Below are positions 1-10,239 of a stretch of 64,000 nucleotides of DNA, piece by piece. A model generated the notes under the pieces. It was not told where the DNA came from. It searched no databases and saw only the letters and a list, made by a program, of their open reading frames with translations. Source of the DNA: Trichobilharzia regenti (Eukaryota > Platyhelminthes > Trematoda > Strigeidida > Schistosomatidae). The position numbers were made by a program, and so were the translations under genes. The DNA lies in the NCBI GenBank assembly GCA_944472135.2, contig OX235263.1, positions 15,855,517 to 15,919,516 on the forward strand, given 5' to 3'. Within the stretch, counting starts at the first letter, position 1, and each line of letters begins with the position of its first letter.

Positions 1-113
1 TTTCAGATGACAACTCGCCGTAAGCCGTCACCAGGCTGCATGAGTTCGGGTAGAGTGCCTTGATGAGTGCAATGTATTTTCTTGGCATTCCATTTGAAAA
101 ATGAGCATCAAGT
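1..113 (-). pseudogene. LINE-A reverse transcriptase fragment cut by window edge
   Basis: Reading the minus strand gives a peptide with MPRKYIALIKALY followed by AYGELSSE. This matches the stretch between reverse transcriptase motifs A and B in the LINE-A copy at 53.6 kb (IPRKYIALIKALY, AYGELSSE). The fragment runs off the left edge, so its real extent is unknown. It has no start of its own and is a dead retrotransposon piece, abutting a possible SINE-1 relic on its 5' side. Confidence 0.75.
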
Positions 114-129
114 GACTGCAGTTGGCGGA

Positions 130-245
130 CCGTTGACCACCACTGGACAGCTGCTAAATCCTTGTAAGGGACACTTCTGCGGAATGTACCCATTGCCCCA
201 CCGGTGAGCTCATGAACCATTCAGCCAGTGAGATGGAAATTGACT
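130..245 (-). repeat. possible SINE-1 relic
   Basis: On the minus strand there is a Pol III A-box-like CTGGCTGAATGG followed by a degraded body ending in AGCAGCTGTCCAGT, the same order as in intact SINE-1 copies. The B box is not recognisable. Heavily decayed. Confidence 0.35.
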
Positions 246-815
246 TCTAAGAAAAATAAAACATCTGTCGACTATTCCCTAGTTTGCAAGGTTCTCTAAT
301 TATTTCTCAATCAATCTGGAAATTCTAGTTCATCGCTGCTTTTGCCCCTAACGGAGAAATGTTGATGGAAAAATAAACTTCATTTGATGCATCATTTTCT
401 AGAAAAAATAATAAATTTTGAAACAACAAAAATTAAAGGAAGATATTGAGCCATCATTTCGTGATACACGACTTTTTGAAAATCACTTTCCCCTATTTTA
501 TATGCTATTACACAATCTTTTTGTTCGCATACATATTTTGATGAGTTTTAGTTTTCTAAAGCTAACGAATCCATCATGCAAGTATTTTGTCTCTTAAATT
601 GCTTTTTGGGTGATTAAAGTCAATCGCTCAATCACTGGTTTATTCACACTGATTTTTGTTTCTTTTTTTTGATAAATTTGGTTCTCGAATCACCCTGCCT
701 ACATTACGGCGTATAATGCTTCCAAGAACTACTGTATTTACAAATTAACCTTTCAACCTAATTTACTCAAAGTCTGTAGTGCATCTACTTTGAAATATTA
801 GGTGAGGCAGCTTAT
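246..815. other. no gene seen
   Basis: AT-rich sequence with homopolymer runs and no coding signal or recognised repeat. Confidence 0.5.
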
Positions 816-819
816 TGTA

Positions 820-1320
820 ACAGCCCAGAAGGTCCCAGGCTCGTAACATGGTGGGTTCATACTTTTGAAGAGTCCCAAACAAGGACGGAACAGCTTTCAA
901 GTACTCTCTGGTGATCGAACTTGTAGCCAGTATAAAACCTCTGAGAGAAGAAGACCTCAGAGATAGCTTATTGGATGGAGGAAAACCTGGGACTACTGGG
1001 CAGCTGTTTTCTCCTAGTTTGGGGCTCTACAGCACTACTCACCCATCAATTGGGTTCGAACCCAGGACCTTCTAATTACAAGGCTAGCGAGCTCGTAGAT
1101 CATTGATCCACTGGGACCCAATCCAATGACCAGCACATGAATTTAAACTTCTTCCAATTTACAACATAGCACGACCATTTCGTAATGTTCTCTTCCAAAA
1201 CTAGGCTGACTGTCCAGTAATCCCAGTTGGTTTTTTTCCAGTGGTTCTCTAACTGATGTCAGCTCATGAAGAAATCCTTCATGCACTTAAACAGAATCCC
1301 TCTACAAAACCAATATTTGA
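820..1320. repeat. SINE-1 cluster, mixed orientation
   Basis: A plus-strand SINE-1 body fragment (about 820-930) is followed by a minus-strand copy (about 965-1185) with a B box read as GGTTCGAACCC and the head CCACTGGGACCC, then a plus-strand tail (about 1198-1320) with TGATGTCAGCTCATGAAG and ending in CTACAAAACCAATA. The minus copy and the plus tail are arranged with 3' ends outward. Confidence 0.7.
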
Positions 1321-1324
1321 AGAT

Positions 1325-1925
1325 AGCTTGTCTTTGAAAATAATTTAAAAATATTTATTCTAGGTAATGATCATTTTATTTATCGATGTTTAGCGTTTTA
1401 TTAACCTAATCAACGTATTTGTTACCTCTTATTCTAAATATATTATTTATTTAATGAAATATCTCTGTGTTTCAAGCAATACTATTTACTAAATATTACT
1501 TATCATGAGAGAAAAGCGTCCGTTGAAAAAGTATAGCATCAAGGAAATTGTCGTTAAGATACATCAGAGAGGAAATATCTATAAAAATTATGTTTAGAAT
1601 CAATCAGTACAGTTAACCATGGATGGATGCAGGGTATTATTAGTATTATTAATACTACTACTACTAACATGCTTAACATCAGAATGATTATGAAAGTAAG
1701 TATATTAGATAGAGTAACCTTGTGGTGTTGTAGAGAAAATTGTTATATGGCACGCAAATGGATTAAAAGCAGCATTTTTATTACTGTATATTACAACTGA
1801 TAAATGGACCTTTACTAACACTAATAGGTCAGATATAGTAGCAGTAAAGGCATAAAGTTATAAAAAGGAATAGGTATTTTTATCATAATAAAGGTTTTAG
1901 TATTTCCCAATGAATGAAACGATAT
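1325..1925. other. no gene seen
   Basis: Very AT-rich, with short TTA/CTA triplet repeats near 1635-1670. No open frame with recognisable similarity. The right part may include the outer end of the PLE at 1.93-3.85 kb. Confidence 0.4.
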
Positions 1926-1930
1926 TGTTG

Positions 1931-1973
1931 TGTTTACTGACGTTTCGCTATTAAATGCCAATAGCTTTATCAG
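1931..1973 (-). ncRNA. hammerhead-like motif at PLE-1 terminus
   Basis: The minus strand reads CTGATAA, then a 6-bp hairpin (GCTATT paired with AATAGC), then GAAAC and GTC. This is the order of a hammerhead core with a minimal helix III, as known from terminal repeats of Penelope-like elements. Core position G8 is A here, and helix I pairs poorly, so this copy is probably inactive. It lies just beyond the 3' end of the PLE-1 coding relic, as expected. Confidence 0.4.
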
Positions 1974-2332
1974 ATTATTATTTAACCGGGAATTTACAAA
2001 ATCTCAGCATATATATATAACGAAGAGTTAATAGGTGGGAAAATAGACCACTTAGGTCAAGTTAAAAGGACTTATTGAAAGTCAAAATAACAATGAAGAT
2101 CATTGAAACAAATAACAAAGATAATAGTACGTCTGTTATGATATCAAAATAAAGTTTACTAACTTCATTATCGTTTGTCTGTCTTGGATCATTTTTCGTT
2201 GTCAAATTGGCCAATTGGTAAAGACAAGAAAACCAGGTGTAGATTGTTGGGCTTGATAAGTGTGTAAAATTATACAAAAACAGCGTTTGTTAACATAATG
2301 AAATTGCTTATCACAATCGGGTTGATTTAGTC

Positions 2333-2640
2333 ACTTCATGGTAGGAGGGTGGTGTTTTAACCATGATGTTAGACGTTCTTTGGGATTTCTGAATTGCTTT
2401 TTCAGGATGATAATTTCAATGTCGCTAAAATCAATTTTGTGGCCTGATTCTATAGCGTAGACTGTGAACTTATTCCTGATGATTTTTCAAGCTTTCCTAC
2501 TTTAGGTGGACTTTTTGGTGGTCAAACAGATGCTCTACTGTGTTCATTTCTTCTGATTTTGGTTTCTCATGGTGTTTGTCCGATGTATGTCACATCACAT
2601 TCCGAATATTTTATTTTGTAGACACAATTAGATAGACAAT
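2333..2640 (-). pseudogene. GIY-YIG endonuclease domain (PLE-1)
   Basis: The minus strand encodes CVYKIKYSECDVTYIGQT, a GIY-YIG signature (Y-K-I ... Y-I-G), and further down AIESGHKIDFSDIEIII. PLEs use this C-terminal nuclease to nick the target DNA. A stop follows soon after YIGQTP, and the frame shifts before the C-terminal part. The linker to the reverse transcriptase is also frameshifted. Confidence 0.85.
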
Positions 2641-3003
2641 CTTTAGGGATTTGGTCTTTAAAATTGACAAGGTTGTTTCGCGGTGTGTCTGGTGTTTTGA
2701 AGAAAACTCAGATGTCGAGCTTATTGAGCACTCTTCTGATATCCTCTGACGTCTCTGCTTTATATGGAATAATGGCTGTTGAGGTCCATGTTTTCGGAAT
2801 GCATTTTTGGCCATAATGTCTGAGTTGATTTTGTTGGTGAAGTTCATGGGTAGTTGTTTCGCTTGAGAGTTTCAGTAATGTTTGATATTTCTTCTTCTTT
2901 TTCTTTCTCATCTGTTAACATCAGAGTGTGTTCTCGTCTAAGAAAACTTGAAACAACTAAAATCTTTGCGCTGGTTGGGTGTGATGATTTGAAGTCTAAA
3001 TAT

Positions 3004-3760
3004 TTATTGGAGTGGGTTTTCTTTCTGAATATGGATGGATATACTAAAATGACAGTTTTCCTTTCTCTTAGCTAGGCAGTCTAGAAATGGTAGTTCACCG
3101 ACGTCTGATTCTCCTTCTGAAGTGAACTGGATTTTGGGAGATACACAGTTTATTTTTTCCAGGAATGAACTATGTTCATCTCGTTTTAACACTACAAAAG
3201 TATCATCCACATATCTTAACCAAATTTTAGGTGTGAGTATGCTTGAAAAGGTGTTATTTTCGAATCTATTCATGTAGAGGTCGGCGACTACTGGGGAGAC
3301 TGGTGAACCCACAGCAACACCATTTGTCTGTCTATATAAACTCCCTCTAAATGTAAAATAATTACTTTCTAGACAGAATTTTAAGCTCCTAATTATTTCA
3401 CTGGTGTCCAGTGGACATCTTTTTGATAGTGTTGTATCTGATTCTAGTAGACTGGAAATGATATCAAGACTTTCGGTAATAGGGATGCTAGTGTATAATG
3501 AGTTAATATCATAGTTTACCAGAATGTCTTCTTTATTAATTTCTTGGTGTTCTCATTTGGAATTTGAAATCATATGAACTTTTTAGAATATTTTGACTGT
3601 CCTTTTATAATGGTGGTAGTATCGAAAATAAGTATTTATAGAGGTTGTATGTTGACGAGTTAGTGACATCTACTACCGGTTTTAGTGAAACTGTGCGTTT
3701 ATGTATCTTTGGTTCATCGTAGAATCTTGAAGGTACATATGATTTTGGTTGTAGTTTAAA
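3004..3760 (-). pseudogene. Penelope-type reverse transcriptase (PLE-1)
   Basis: Frames on the minus strand give, in order, PKIHKRTVSLKPVVDV, NYDINSLYTSIPITESL (motif A region), the stretch GVAVGSPVSPVVADLYMN (motif B), RYVDDTFVVLKRDE (motif C) and a LPFLD box. These are the hallmark blocks of Penelope-like reverse transcriptases, which copy element RNA at a nicked target. The YVDD catalytic pair is intact, but stop codons and frame changes upstream (about 3.54-3.65 kb) make this a pseudogene. Confidence 0.9.
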
Positions 3761-4014
3761 TCAGTGAGAATTTCCGATTTTGGGTTGTAGTTCTTGAAGG
3801 AGTCCCTATGTATTTAGGTTCATTTTTGGTTCATCTTTTATTCTTTCTTGGCGTTGGTTTTATTTATTTAAAACGTTAAATATTCCCATTTATAATATTA
3901 GAACAAGACATATAAGCAAACAATATTGTTTTCAATTAGATCTTCTTCAGGCTTTACTTTAATTTACATAGACTTATATATATAAAATTTTAACCAATGA
4001 CGGTGATTTTGTGG

Positions 4015-4066
4015 ATCAAATAATAATAGTAATCATAATAATAATAATAGTAATAATAATGTGGTA
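4015..4066. repeat. AAT microsatellite
   Basis: Imperfect AATAAT/AGTAAT triplet repeats, like the tails of LINE-B and LINE-C copies in this window, but no LINE body is attached. Confidence 0.8.
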
Positions 4067-4119
4067 AATGTTTTGAACGAAGTTAATAGCGATGATTATA
4101 ATAATAACAAAATATCTGA

Positions 4120-4480
4120 TGCTCGCCAGTGACTTGCTACAGGTTGGAGTTTCCTGAGTTCTAGTGAGAAGTCGTGACCAGTGAGGTCCAATTAGATGTC
4201 ACGTGTGTGGATGGATGTCCCACCAACGACAATGGTTGGGTTTGCGCTAAATCACGAATTGGTAGGAGTTAGAATTCACGAGCCATTGAATCGGGTCCCA
4301 GTGGCTGAATGGTATACGAGCTTGCCTTGTAACCGGAAGGTCCTGCGTTCGAAACCAGTGGGTGCGTACTGCAGATGATTCCCAAACTAGGATGAAACAG
4401 CAGCTGTCCAGTACTCCCTGGTTTTCAATGGTTCTCTAACTGATATCAATCCGTGATCAACTCGTAAAATATTGTTAATA
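4120..4480 (+). mobile_element. SINE-1, near full-length copy
   Basis: A tRNA-derived SINE. The A box reads TGGCTGAATGG and the B box GTTCGAAACC (4.30-4.36 kb), both Pol III promoter elements. Upstream is a leader with GTCACGTGTGTGGATGGATG that is nearly identical in the minus copy at 44.85-45.2 kb, pointing to recent activity. Downstream lies a hammerhead-like domain (listed separately) and a tail ending AACTCGTAAAA. No coding capacity; it would depend on a LINE for movement. Confidence 0.85.
4366..4414 (+). ncRNA. hammerhead-like domain of SINE-1
   Basis: Blocks in order: GTACTG (helix I 5'), CAGATGA (core; consensus CUGANGA, one change at U4), TTCC paired with GGAT around loop CAAACTA (helix II, one mismatch), GAA (core), ACAGC/GCTGT (helix III), C (cleavage base, triplet GUC), CAGTAC (helix I 3', perfect complement of GTACTG). 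The same layout with a proper core is seen in Sm-alpha at 34.93 kb. Probably inactive in this copy because of the core change. Confidence 0.6.
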
Positions 4481-4829
4481 AGGCTTATATAAGTGATAAG
4501 AATAACAAAGTTAGTATATGCATATATGTAGACAATTCAATAAATAAATAAATTAGGTCAAATCAAATGGAACGATAATCAGAGTTTAAATAGATATCAT
4601 AAAAGTACGAAGGAGAGGGATGATAAGAAAGGGTGGGAGGGTTTTGAATTGAATTCACCTAGGCAAGCAAGGCAGAGACAAAGGTAGAACAAATTTCTTT
4701 TGTATACAAAGACTAGGATTGTTCTCTCGAATTCCCATAGTTTCTTCGGCTAAGTGTAAAAGACGGGTTCTGATTCCGTTTATTTATTTCCTTATTAATT
4801 TTTTTTTGATTTTTAAAATCTTATAAAAT

Positions 4830-4922
4830 TTATGAGGTAATTAGATGCAATATATTGTAATTCACGCTGAAAATTCTATACCTGTACCACAAATACTGTT
4901 TGGAATAAAGCTGTTATTATGA
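4830..4922 (+). repeat. LINE-C 3' end
   Basis: Shares TTAGATGCAATAT, GCTGAAAATTC, ACCACAAATACTGTTT and GGAATAAAGCTG with the 3' ends of LINE-C at 57.0 kb (plus) and 51.55 kb (minus). The body of the element is missing (extreme 5' truncation). Confidence 0.75.
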
Positions 4923-4923
4923 T

Positions 4924-5070
4924 TCATTTTGTTGAATTCAACGGATTTCTTCTTCTCTTCAATGAGTCAGTATGGTCCTTCAGTTTGGTGTTCAGTCTTT
5001 TCTTTTCATAATAGGTCCTGTTCATTACCACAGTGACGTCTCCTTTGTCTGCTTTCATTTTGTATAACAA
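4924..5070 (-). pseudogene. PLE reverse transcriptase N-terminal fragment
   Basis: The minus strand encodes KADKGDVTVVMNRTYYEKK, the conserved 'ADKG-x-x-TVVM' block near the start of Penelope-type reverse transcriptases. No other RT motif follows, so this is an isolated fragment; its lineage is unclear. The reading frame is open upstream on the minus strand to 5202 but that part is not recognisable. Confidence 0.7.
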
Positions 5071-5885
5071 ATATTTACCAAATACTAATAAAGAGGAAAT
5101 TAAGCAACTGACAAATCTCAGGTATTTAATTTCCCTACAAAAATACTGAAGCTTTTTGTTACACATTGTGTCCGTTAATGAAATTTGATTTAGGTTTAAC
5201 ATTTATGCATGCATACAACCGAATTCCATTTCACCACAACGTTGCTGAAACTGGAGAATACTCAGGTCACAATATGTTATGAGGTTCATAACATATTCAT
5301 AACTAGTACCAAGCAAACATAATGTGTAAAATGAAACTTGACTTTTACACCGATTTATTCACCTCATATGGGACTATCTGAGGTGAATAAATCTGAGTAC
5401 AATAGAGATTAGCTCAGTTTAAAAAAAAAGAGCGGAACATCCATTCCAGGTGTTAAATAACACTGATGTGGATAGCAAACCTTACTAATGACGATAGCGA
5501 TACATGAATTACACTTAATTTCAATTCAGAATGAGATTAATTTAACTCATCTATAACATTTAAACATTATAAATTGATAATTAAAACAGAATCTCTACTT
5601 TCAATGTCTTGAAGGATTTCAAGAAAGGTGTAAGCCATGGTTAAAAATTGAAAGATGAGGGAAATAAAATAGGTCGTTAGGTGGTTAGGTACACTTCGCT
5701 GAACTCTTACAAGACAATTCACCGGAATCTGAAAGAGAATTTCTGTGTTGTACAAAACTGACCAAATGATTAATGGCAATCAAAGATAAGCATAAATTTT
5801 GATCCTTCTTCAGCAGTGGATGGACATAACTCTTCACAAACGTTTCCTAGGCGATGTAGTTTTCACTGATTATGTTTGGTATTAA
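5071..5885. other. no gene seen; contains a perfect hairpin
   Basis: AT-rich. The only structure noticed is the inverted repeat at 5352-5393 (listed separately). Confidence 0.5.
5352..5393. repeat. perfect 15-bp inverted repeat
   Basis: GATTTATTCACCTCA is followed, after a 12-nt loop, by its exact reverse complement. It lies in otherwise unannotated DNA; it could be the tip of an old fold-back element. Confidence 0.8.
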
Positions 5886-5889
5886 AAAC

Positions 5890-6745
5890 TCATCATCGTG
5901 TGTTAGCCAGTGTTTCCTTTACTGCTTTATACTGTTTACACAAATTTAATTTGGTATTTGTATTATCATTATTGTTTACTCTAGTTTCTACGAGGACGTA
6001 GGCTTCAGCCGTACGTCTCCATTGCATTTGGTTCTCCACCAATGTTTTCACCTGTCTCCGCGTCTGCTCACATACTTTCATCTCCTCTTCACATGAACTC
6101 ATCCTTGTCACCCTCAAACTGACGACCAACTTGACGCTTCCCATTGCACAATTGGTTCCTGGTTGGTTAGCTCTCAGAGATCCCTCACTCTTGCTTATCT
6201 TTTCTAGCCATCTGATTTCAGCGAAGAAGGCTTTGATGAAGGTTTATGTGGGTCAATTTTATGCCTGTCTCCTAGTTGCCCGCTCTCTGTCTGTCATTTA
6301 TCCAGTCTACTTTAATGAGGAAACCATCGGAGATAGTAGGCAGCCAGCTTGTCTTACTTCTGTCTTCACTTCGAAGGACTCCATGAATTTCCCATTGTGG
6401 ATTACTTGACATGCAACATTGTCGTACAACTGTTGGATGGGATGTATAATTGTCGGCTACACCTCTTGGTAGTAGCGACATAGTTTCCAAACCACCTCTC
6501 GATCGACGCTGTCGAATGCTTTTTCAAAATCAATGAAGTTGAGTGAGATAGAGGTGTGACTGCCGTTCCAAGCTCTGTTCAATGATGATCCATAATGTTG
6601 CGATTCAATCTATGCATGATTTGTTCCTCCTGAATCCAGCTTGTCCCGGTAGAACGTTTTCATCCAGGGCTTGTTTGATTCTCTTCAGGATGATGCAGCT
6701 TAGCATTTTGCTTGGTATTTGTGTTCAAGTCCTTATATTTATTGA
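5890..6745 (-). mobile_element. LINE-B copy with internal deletion
   Basis: Minus-strand non-LTR retrotransposon relic. RT finger region (VLPGQAGFRRNKSCID) and motif A (FIDFEKAFDSVDREVVWKL) are seen at about 6.5-6.7 kb, and the region just before motif B (QLYDNVACQVIHNG) at about 6.4 kb. The sequence then jumps directly to the C-terminal tail (IRWLEKISKSEG) and the end of the ORF at about 5.9-6.2 kb, so motif C is deleted. RTE-like clade assignment is tentative. Multiple frameshifts. Confidence 0.8.
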
Positions 6746-6959
6746 AATTTGTGTGGTAGTCAGTAATTATTACTTTATCAGTGGAGTAAATTCTGCATGG
6801 GTTTTATTTGGCATTAAAACTGTGATAAATGCAGAGATTTCAAGCGAAAACTGTTGGTTATATTTTACACAATGTGAGAGATAGTGTTAATTTCAAACAG
6901 TGGCACTGTAGCGTTCTCAAAGCAGGAAACCTAAACCAATCAACTGTCTCCCAAAAAAT

Positions 6960-7300
6960 AAACTCTGTTAGCTTAAGCGCCTAACAGATCCAATTTAGAA
7001 ACATAATATAATTTACCGAATTCCATGTAACGACTGTTAGAGAAGTCATGTACATAGGTCACACTAGTGGATTGGGGTCAATTAGTTCATTTGAACATGG
7101 AATAATTGCCTCGTCCATAAGTTAGACAGCCTAGAAAAAAGCTCGACCACTGCAATGCATTCGCTGGCATGAATTCTTAAAGTAGAGAGAGGCAGGGTGG
7201 GAGTATTTAAAAGTTAATATATCTAGACGTAGATAGAGGTTAATCAGTGGATCTCTGTTAGACTTATGAATACTAAGCAGGTAAAATCGAAATTATACAA
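6960..7300 (+). repeat. PLE-2 family relic, GIY-YIG region
   Basis: Degraded plus-strand homologue of 46.9-47.2 kb: ATGTACATAGGTCACACTAG resembles the MYIGHTSG GIY-YIG core, and the following AGAAAAAAGCTCGACCACTGCAA block and GTAGAGAGAGG-type segment match in order. No open frame remains. Confidence 0.6.
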
Positions 7301-7452
7301 CATCTGTACCGGAGATTTGCAGGATCCCAACAAACAACAATTGTGGGTGGGGGAGGAAATATATACAAAGCAAGTTATGAAGCACTGACTTGATTATGAT
7401 CGATTATGATTGCTGTCGAAACTTCATTCACTTATTTAGATCTATAAATTTT

Positions 7453-7640
7453 TTATTTATTACAGCTTGATTCACATCGTATTTTTGGTACAAGTATGAA
7501 ATTTTCAGTATGTGATATCTGTAGCCCAAATTTTGCAGGCCTACCATTGATATTGATTGTGCGTCGGCGAGGGATCGAATTTTGGACCATGTGCATGGTC
7601 GGCGAGAGTCCTAACCGCTGTACCACCGACAAACAAATAC
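7453..7640 (-). mobile_element. SINE-2 with LINE-C-like tail
   Basis: Minus-strand copy: tRNA-like head starting GTCGGTGGTACAGCGGTTA (A box) with a degraded B box (TTCGATCCC), then a body with CTGCAAAATTTGGGC, and a 3' end CTGAAAATTTCATACTTG that matches LINE-C 3' ends. Same structure as the plus copy at 27.18 kb and the minus copy at 17.93 kb. Confidence 0.75.
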
Positions 7641-7739
7641 TCGTCGAAGACAGAGCTGAAAAAGTTGAGGCAAGACTCATTCTATTGCGCCTTCCCACGG
7701 AAATCTTCAGTAAAAGGCGAAAGATTTATCCGCAGATGA

Positions 7740-7950
7740 GGAGACACCAGAGTTATCGGCTGTCAGTGGCTTCATGGTCTAACTGCTCTCCGTGGGACCA
7801 GAAGGTCTTGGATTGGAATTTTGGCGGTAGGTGTGTACTGGCGAATAGGAGTCTCAAACTTGGTTGGCAAAACAGCTGTCCAGTATAACCAGATTTTCCA
7901 ATGAATTTCTAAACGATGTCAGATGATGATTAAATCCTGTAACGGAAGTA
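7740..7950 (+). repeat. SINE-1 copy, diverged
   Basis: Contains GTGGCTTCATGGTCTAA (A box region), AGAAGGTCTTGGATTGG (decayed B box), AAAACAGCTGTCCAGTA and TGATGTCA-type tail with GATGATTAAATCCTG. Confidence 0.65.
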
Positions 7951-8134
7951 ATGCGGTGAGAGCTGGCTGTTAGTCAAAATTGGTGGACAATAATTTGCGT
8001 CAATGTTTATGTTCCAAATATTGGTCAGGAGAAAAATAAGAACAAAGGCTTTGCATAGGTGGATACAGTTTGGATATAGATGGTCTGATATTCAAGAAAC
8101 ATTCTCAAAGAGATGCACGGTTAACTTTCTTTAG

Positions 8135-8400
8135 GAAACAATCAATCAGAGGACTGCATTTTGTCCCAGTTTGGGAATCTTCAGCAGTATGCACCCACCG
8201 GGGTTAGAACCCAGGACCTTCTGCTTACAAGGCGATCTCGTAGATCATTGAGTCACTGAGACCCACTGAAGAGTCCCAAACTAGGATGAAACTGCTGTCC
8301 AGTACTCCCAATTGGTTTTCCAAGGGTTCTTTAACAGATGTCAGCTCATGAAGAAATCCTCCATCCAATCACACAAAATCCCTACAATACCAATACTTTT
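8135..8400. repeat. SINE-1 inverted pair
   Basis: A minus-strand piece (about 8135-8274) with B box GGTTAGAACCC and hammerhead-domain core read as CTGAAGA is joined head to head to a plus-strand piece (8275-8400) starting CTGAAGAGTCCC and ending in the tail CCCTACAATACCAATA. Both cores fit CUGANGA here, but one lacks helix I and the other has a damaged GAA. Confidence 0.65.
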
Positions 8401-8655
8401 GGACATACATTATCGGGGCCTGAACACACTGTTTCAAGTTTAATTTTTGACCATATTATTGTCACGTTTTACCCTTTATAACGGATATACTCCCAGGTAA
8501 CAAATGTGTAGGTAACTTAATATTTGCAAAAAGTAACTACAAAGTGCATTACGGCGAGTTATCATTCTCTTGTACATAAAATATATGGAAGCATTTATGT
8601 TCACTCACACATAATTTAATAGTAAAACATATTTATGTTCGAGAAAAATAGTATA

Positions 8656-8659
<4 letters not shown>

Positions 8660-8689
<30 letters not shown>
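8660..8689. repeat. TA dinucleotide repeat
   Basis: About 15 TA units, directly beside a PLE-4 terminus. Confidence 0.95.
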
Positions 8690-8691
<2 letters not shown>

Positions 8692-8830
8692 ACTTGACAA
8701 GTAAATGTGTGATCAGATTGTTCAAAATGTATAGCGCTAATACATCACATTTTTCAGGTAGTCTCCGTCTTCTAATAACACTATCAAAATTTATAAAAGG
8801 GACTAATTGTTTTAGAGTATACAGTTTAAT
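8690..8830 (+). repeat. solo PLE-4 terminus
   Basis: GACTTGACAAGTAAATGTGTG, TCAGATTGTTC and TCTTCTAATAAC match the right terminal repeat of PLE-4 at 29.23-29.33 kb and, inverted, its left repeat at 27.81-27.96 kb. No coding part is attached. Confidence 0.7.
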
Positions 8831-9084
8831 TTAATAATTATGATGCGTATATATTGAAATTTCTCGCATTTCCCGCATCATATTGTCTAAATCATCTATA
8901 GAAATGCTATTCATTAGTTGTCTGTATCTACTATTGGTATTTATAATAGCATTAACAGAAAATGTTTTGAGCGGAAGTTTGTATTTGTTGATGAGGTTTC
9001 TGATAGATTGCTTTATCAAACATATTTTTTCGAAAAGAGAATGTTTCTATTCATATGCTTATGTATGTGGTGGTTAGGGTAAAG

Positions 9085-9312
9085 CTTAGGTCGAGATGGC
9101 TAGGGAACATACTCTGAGAAAAACGTTAAGTTGCGTTTCACACCATCGCTCAAGTGGAACATGAGTGTGGAACTACGAAATGGGCGTTGGTGTTTGAGGA
9201 GAAGAAGAGTACTTTAGCTTGGTAATCGTGCAGCCAAATAAAAGAGACTTAGAAGAACAGTATGGAATGAAGATATCTTGCTGAAGCCCTATGTTCCATT
9301 GGAAACCTTTCA
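9085..9312 (+). repeat. LINE-B 3' end
   Basis: Plus-strand terminal piece: GAGATGGCTAGGGAACATAC corresponds to the RW-x-GH-x-L block, followed by CGCTCAAGTGGAAC and, at the end, GAAGCCCTATGTTCCATTGG, the LINE-B 3' terminus. It meets the next LINE-B copy tail to tail at about 9.31 kb. Confidence 0.7.
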
Positions 9313-9321
9313 TAATTATTA

Positions 9322-10190
9322 TTGTTGTTCCCTTGGGTTCCTAGTGGAACATACGGCTTCAACTCCACGTCTACACTTGCCACTTCTGTATTCTGCTATA
9401 CTTTTCACCTGAATCCATGTTAGTCCATACTGTTTCACACGATCTTATCCATGTCACCCGTGCACTGGTGTCCCACTCGCCGCTTCCCATTCTGTCGGGT
9501 TTCACTCGGGCAATGGCCTCACTCACGCGCGAAGTCACCCACCGGACTCCTCAGCGAGTGTGCATCTTCATCCATCTCCACTTTCTCTTGCATATTTGTT
9601 GGGCGATCGGTTCTTCTCCTTGTAGATTCTTTCCGGCCCGGCCATCTGATCTTCAGTATAGAGCAGAGACAGTTGTTGATAGAGATCTGGTCTGCAATAG
9701 CCTGTTGGAAATATTCTTTGTGACTTACCAACTTTATGATTCGTATAGAAGAACTGATTTACTTGACGTTTGTATTGAAAATCCTACTGAATTTTGTTGT
9801 TGATGCTGGCTGAGTGACGAAGATTTCCAGATTGGTTTCAGGTTGATAAATGGGTGTGTTTCTCGCCCCTCTTCCCGATTCTCGCTCGATTTGACATCCT
9901 CGTCCGTTTCGACATCCTATAGTTGAGACAATGCCCAATGCTAGATAAGTGAATGAAGTAACCTCTTTCAAATCCCTCCGGTTGATGATGATTGACGCTG
10001 GATGTTGCTGTTGTTGTTGTTGGTTGGTTATTTTCATAACCTCCGTCTTGTCTATGTTCATCTGGAGTCCTTTCTTCGCCGGCTGCTTCTTCGATCAGTA
10101 CGTCAGTTTTCGCTCGTAAGTCTTCGATTTTGTGTGACATCAAGTATAAATCATCCACGCACGAAATCCAGGTCTTCTAGGTTCTATGAT
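9322..10190 (-). mobile_element. LINE-B copy, 5'-truncated
   Basis: Minus-strand relic covering RT motif C to the 3' end. Visible: DDLYLMSHKIEDL (motif C region, frameshifted at the F-x-DD box), MNIDKTEVMKITN, a polyglutamine-like CAA/CAG run, SFTYLALGIVS, then ILKIRWPGRKE and the conserved 3' end GTTCCACTAGGAACCCAAGG followed by AACAACAATAATAAT. Multiple frameshifts. RTE-like by the C-terminal region; clade not certain. Confidence 0.85.
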
Positions 10191-10239
10191 TGTGAAGTAA
10201 ACTGGAACCTTATTCTGAGAAGTTTTGGATTAAGATGAG

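Larger units (their letters stand above)
1931..3850 (-). mobile_element. PLE-1, Penelope-like element (decayed)
   Basis: A minus-strand Penelope-like retroelement: reverse transcriptase remnant at about 3.0-3.75 kb, a linker (about 2.65-3.0 kb), a GIY-YIG endonuclease remnant at about 2.33-2.64 kb and an AT-rich 3' region to about 1.93 kb with a hammerhead-like motif. Several frameshifts and stops break the single ORF these elements normally have. The 3' region at 2.02-2.13 kb is repeated at 19.5-19.62 kb. Confidence 0.85.

Noticed and set aside
4018..4066. CRISPR-like or satellite array
   Set aside because: Only a short triplet microsatellite; no spaced repeats of CRISPR type anywhere in the window.
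9417..9803. 128-codon plus-strand frame
   Set aside because: Antisense to LINE-B, whose minus-strand codons explain the sequence.
10002..10238. Gene with Leu/Val-rich start
   Set aside because: Antisense of the CAA/CAG run in LINE-B.
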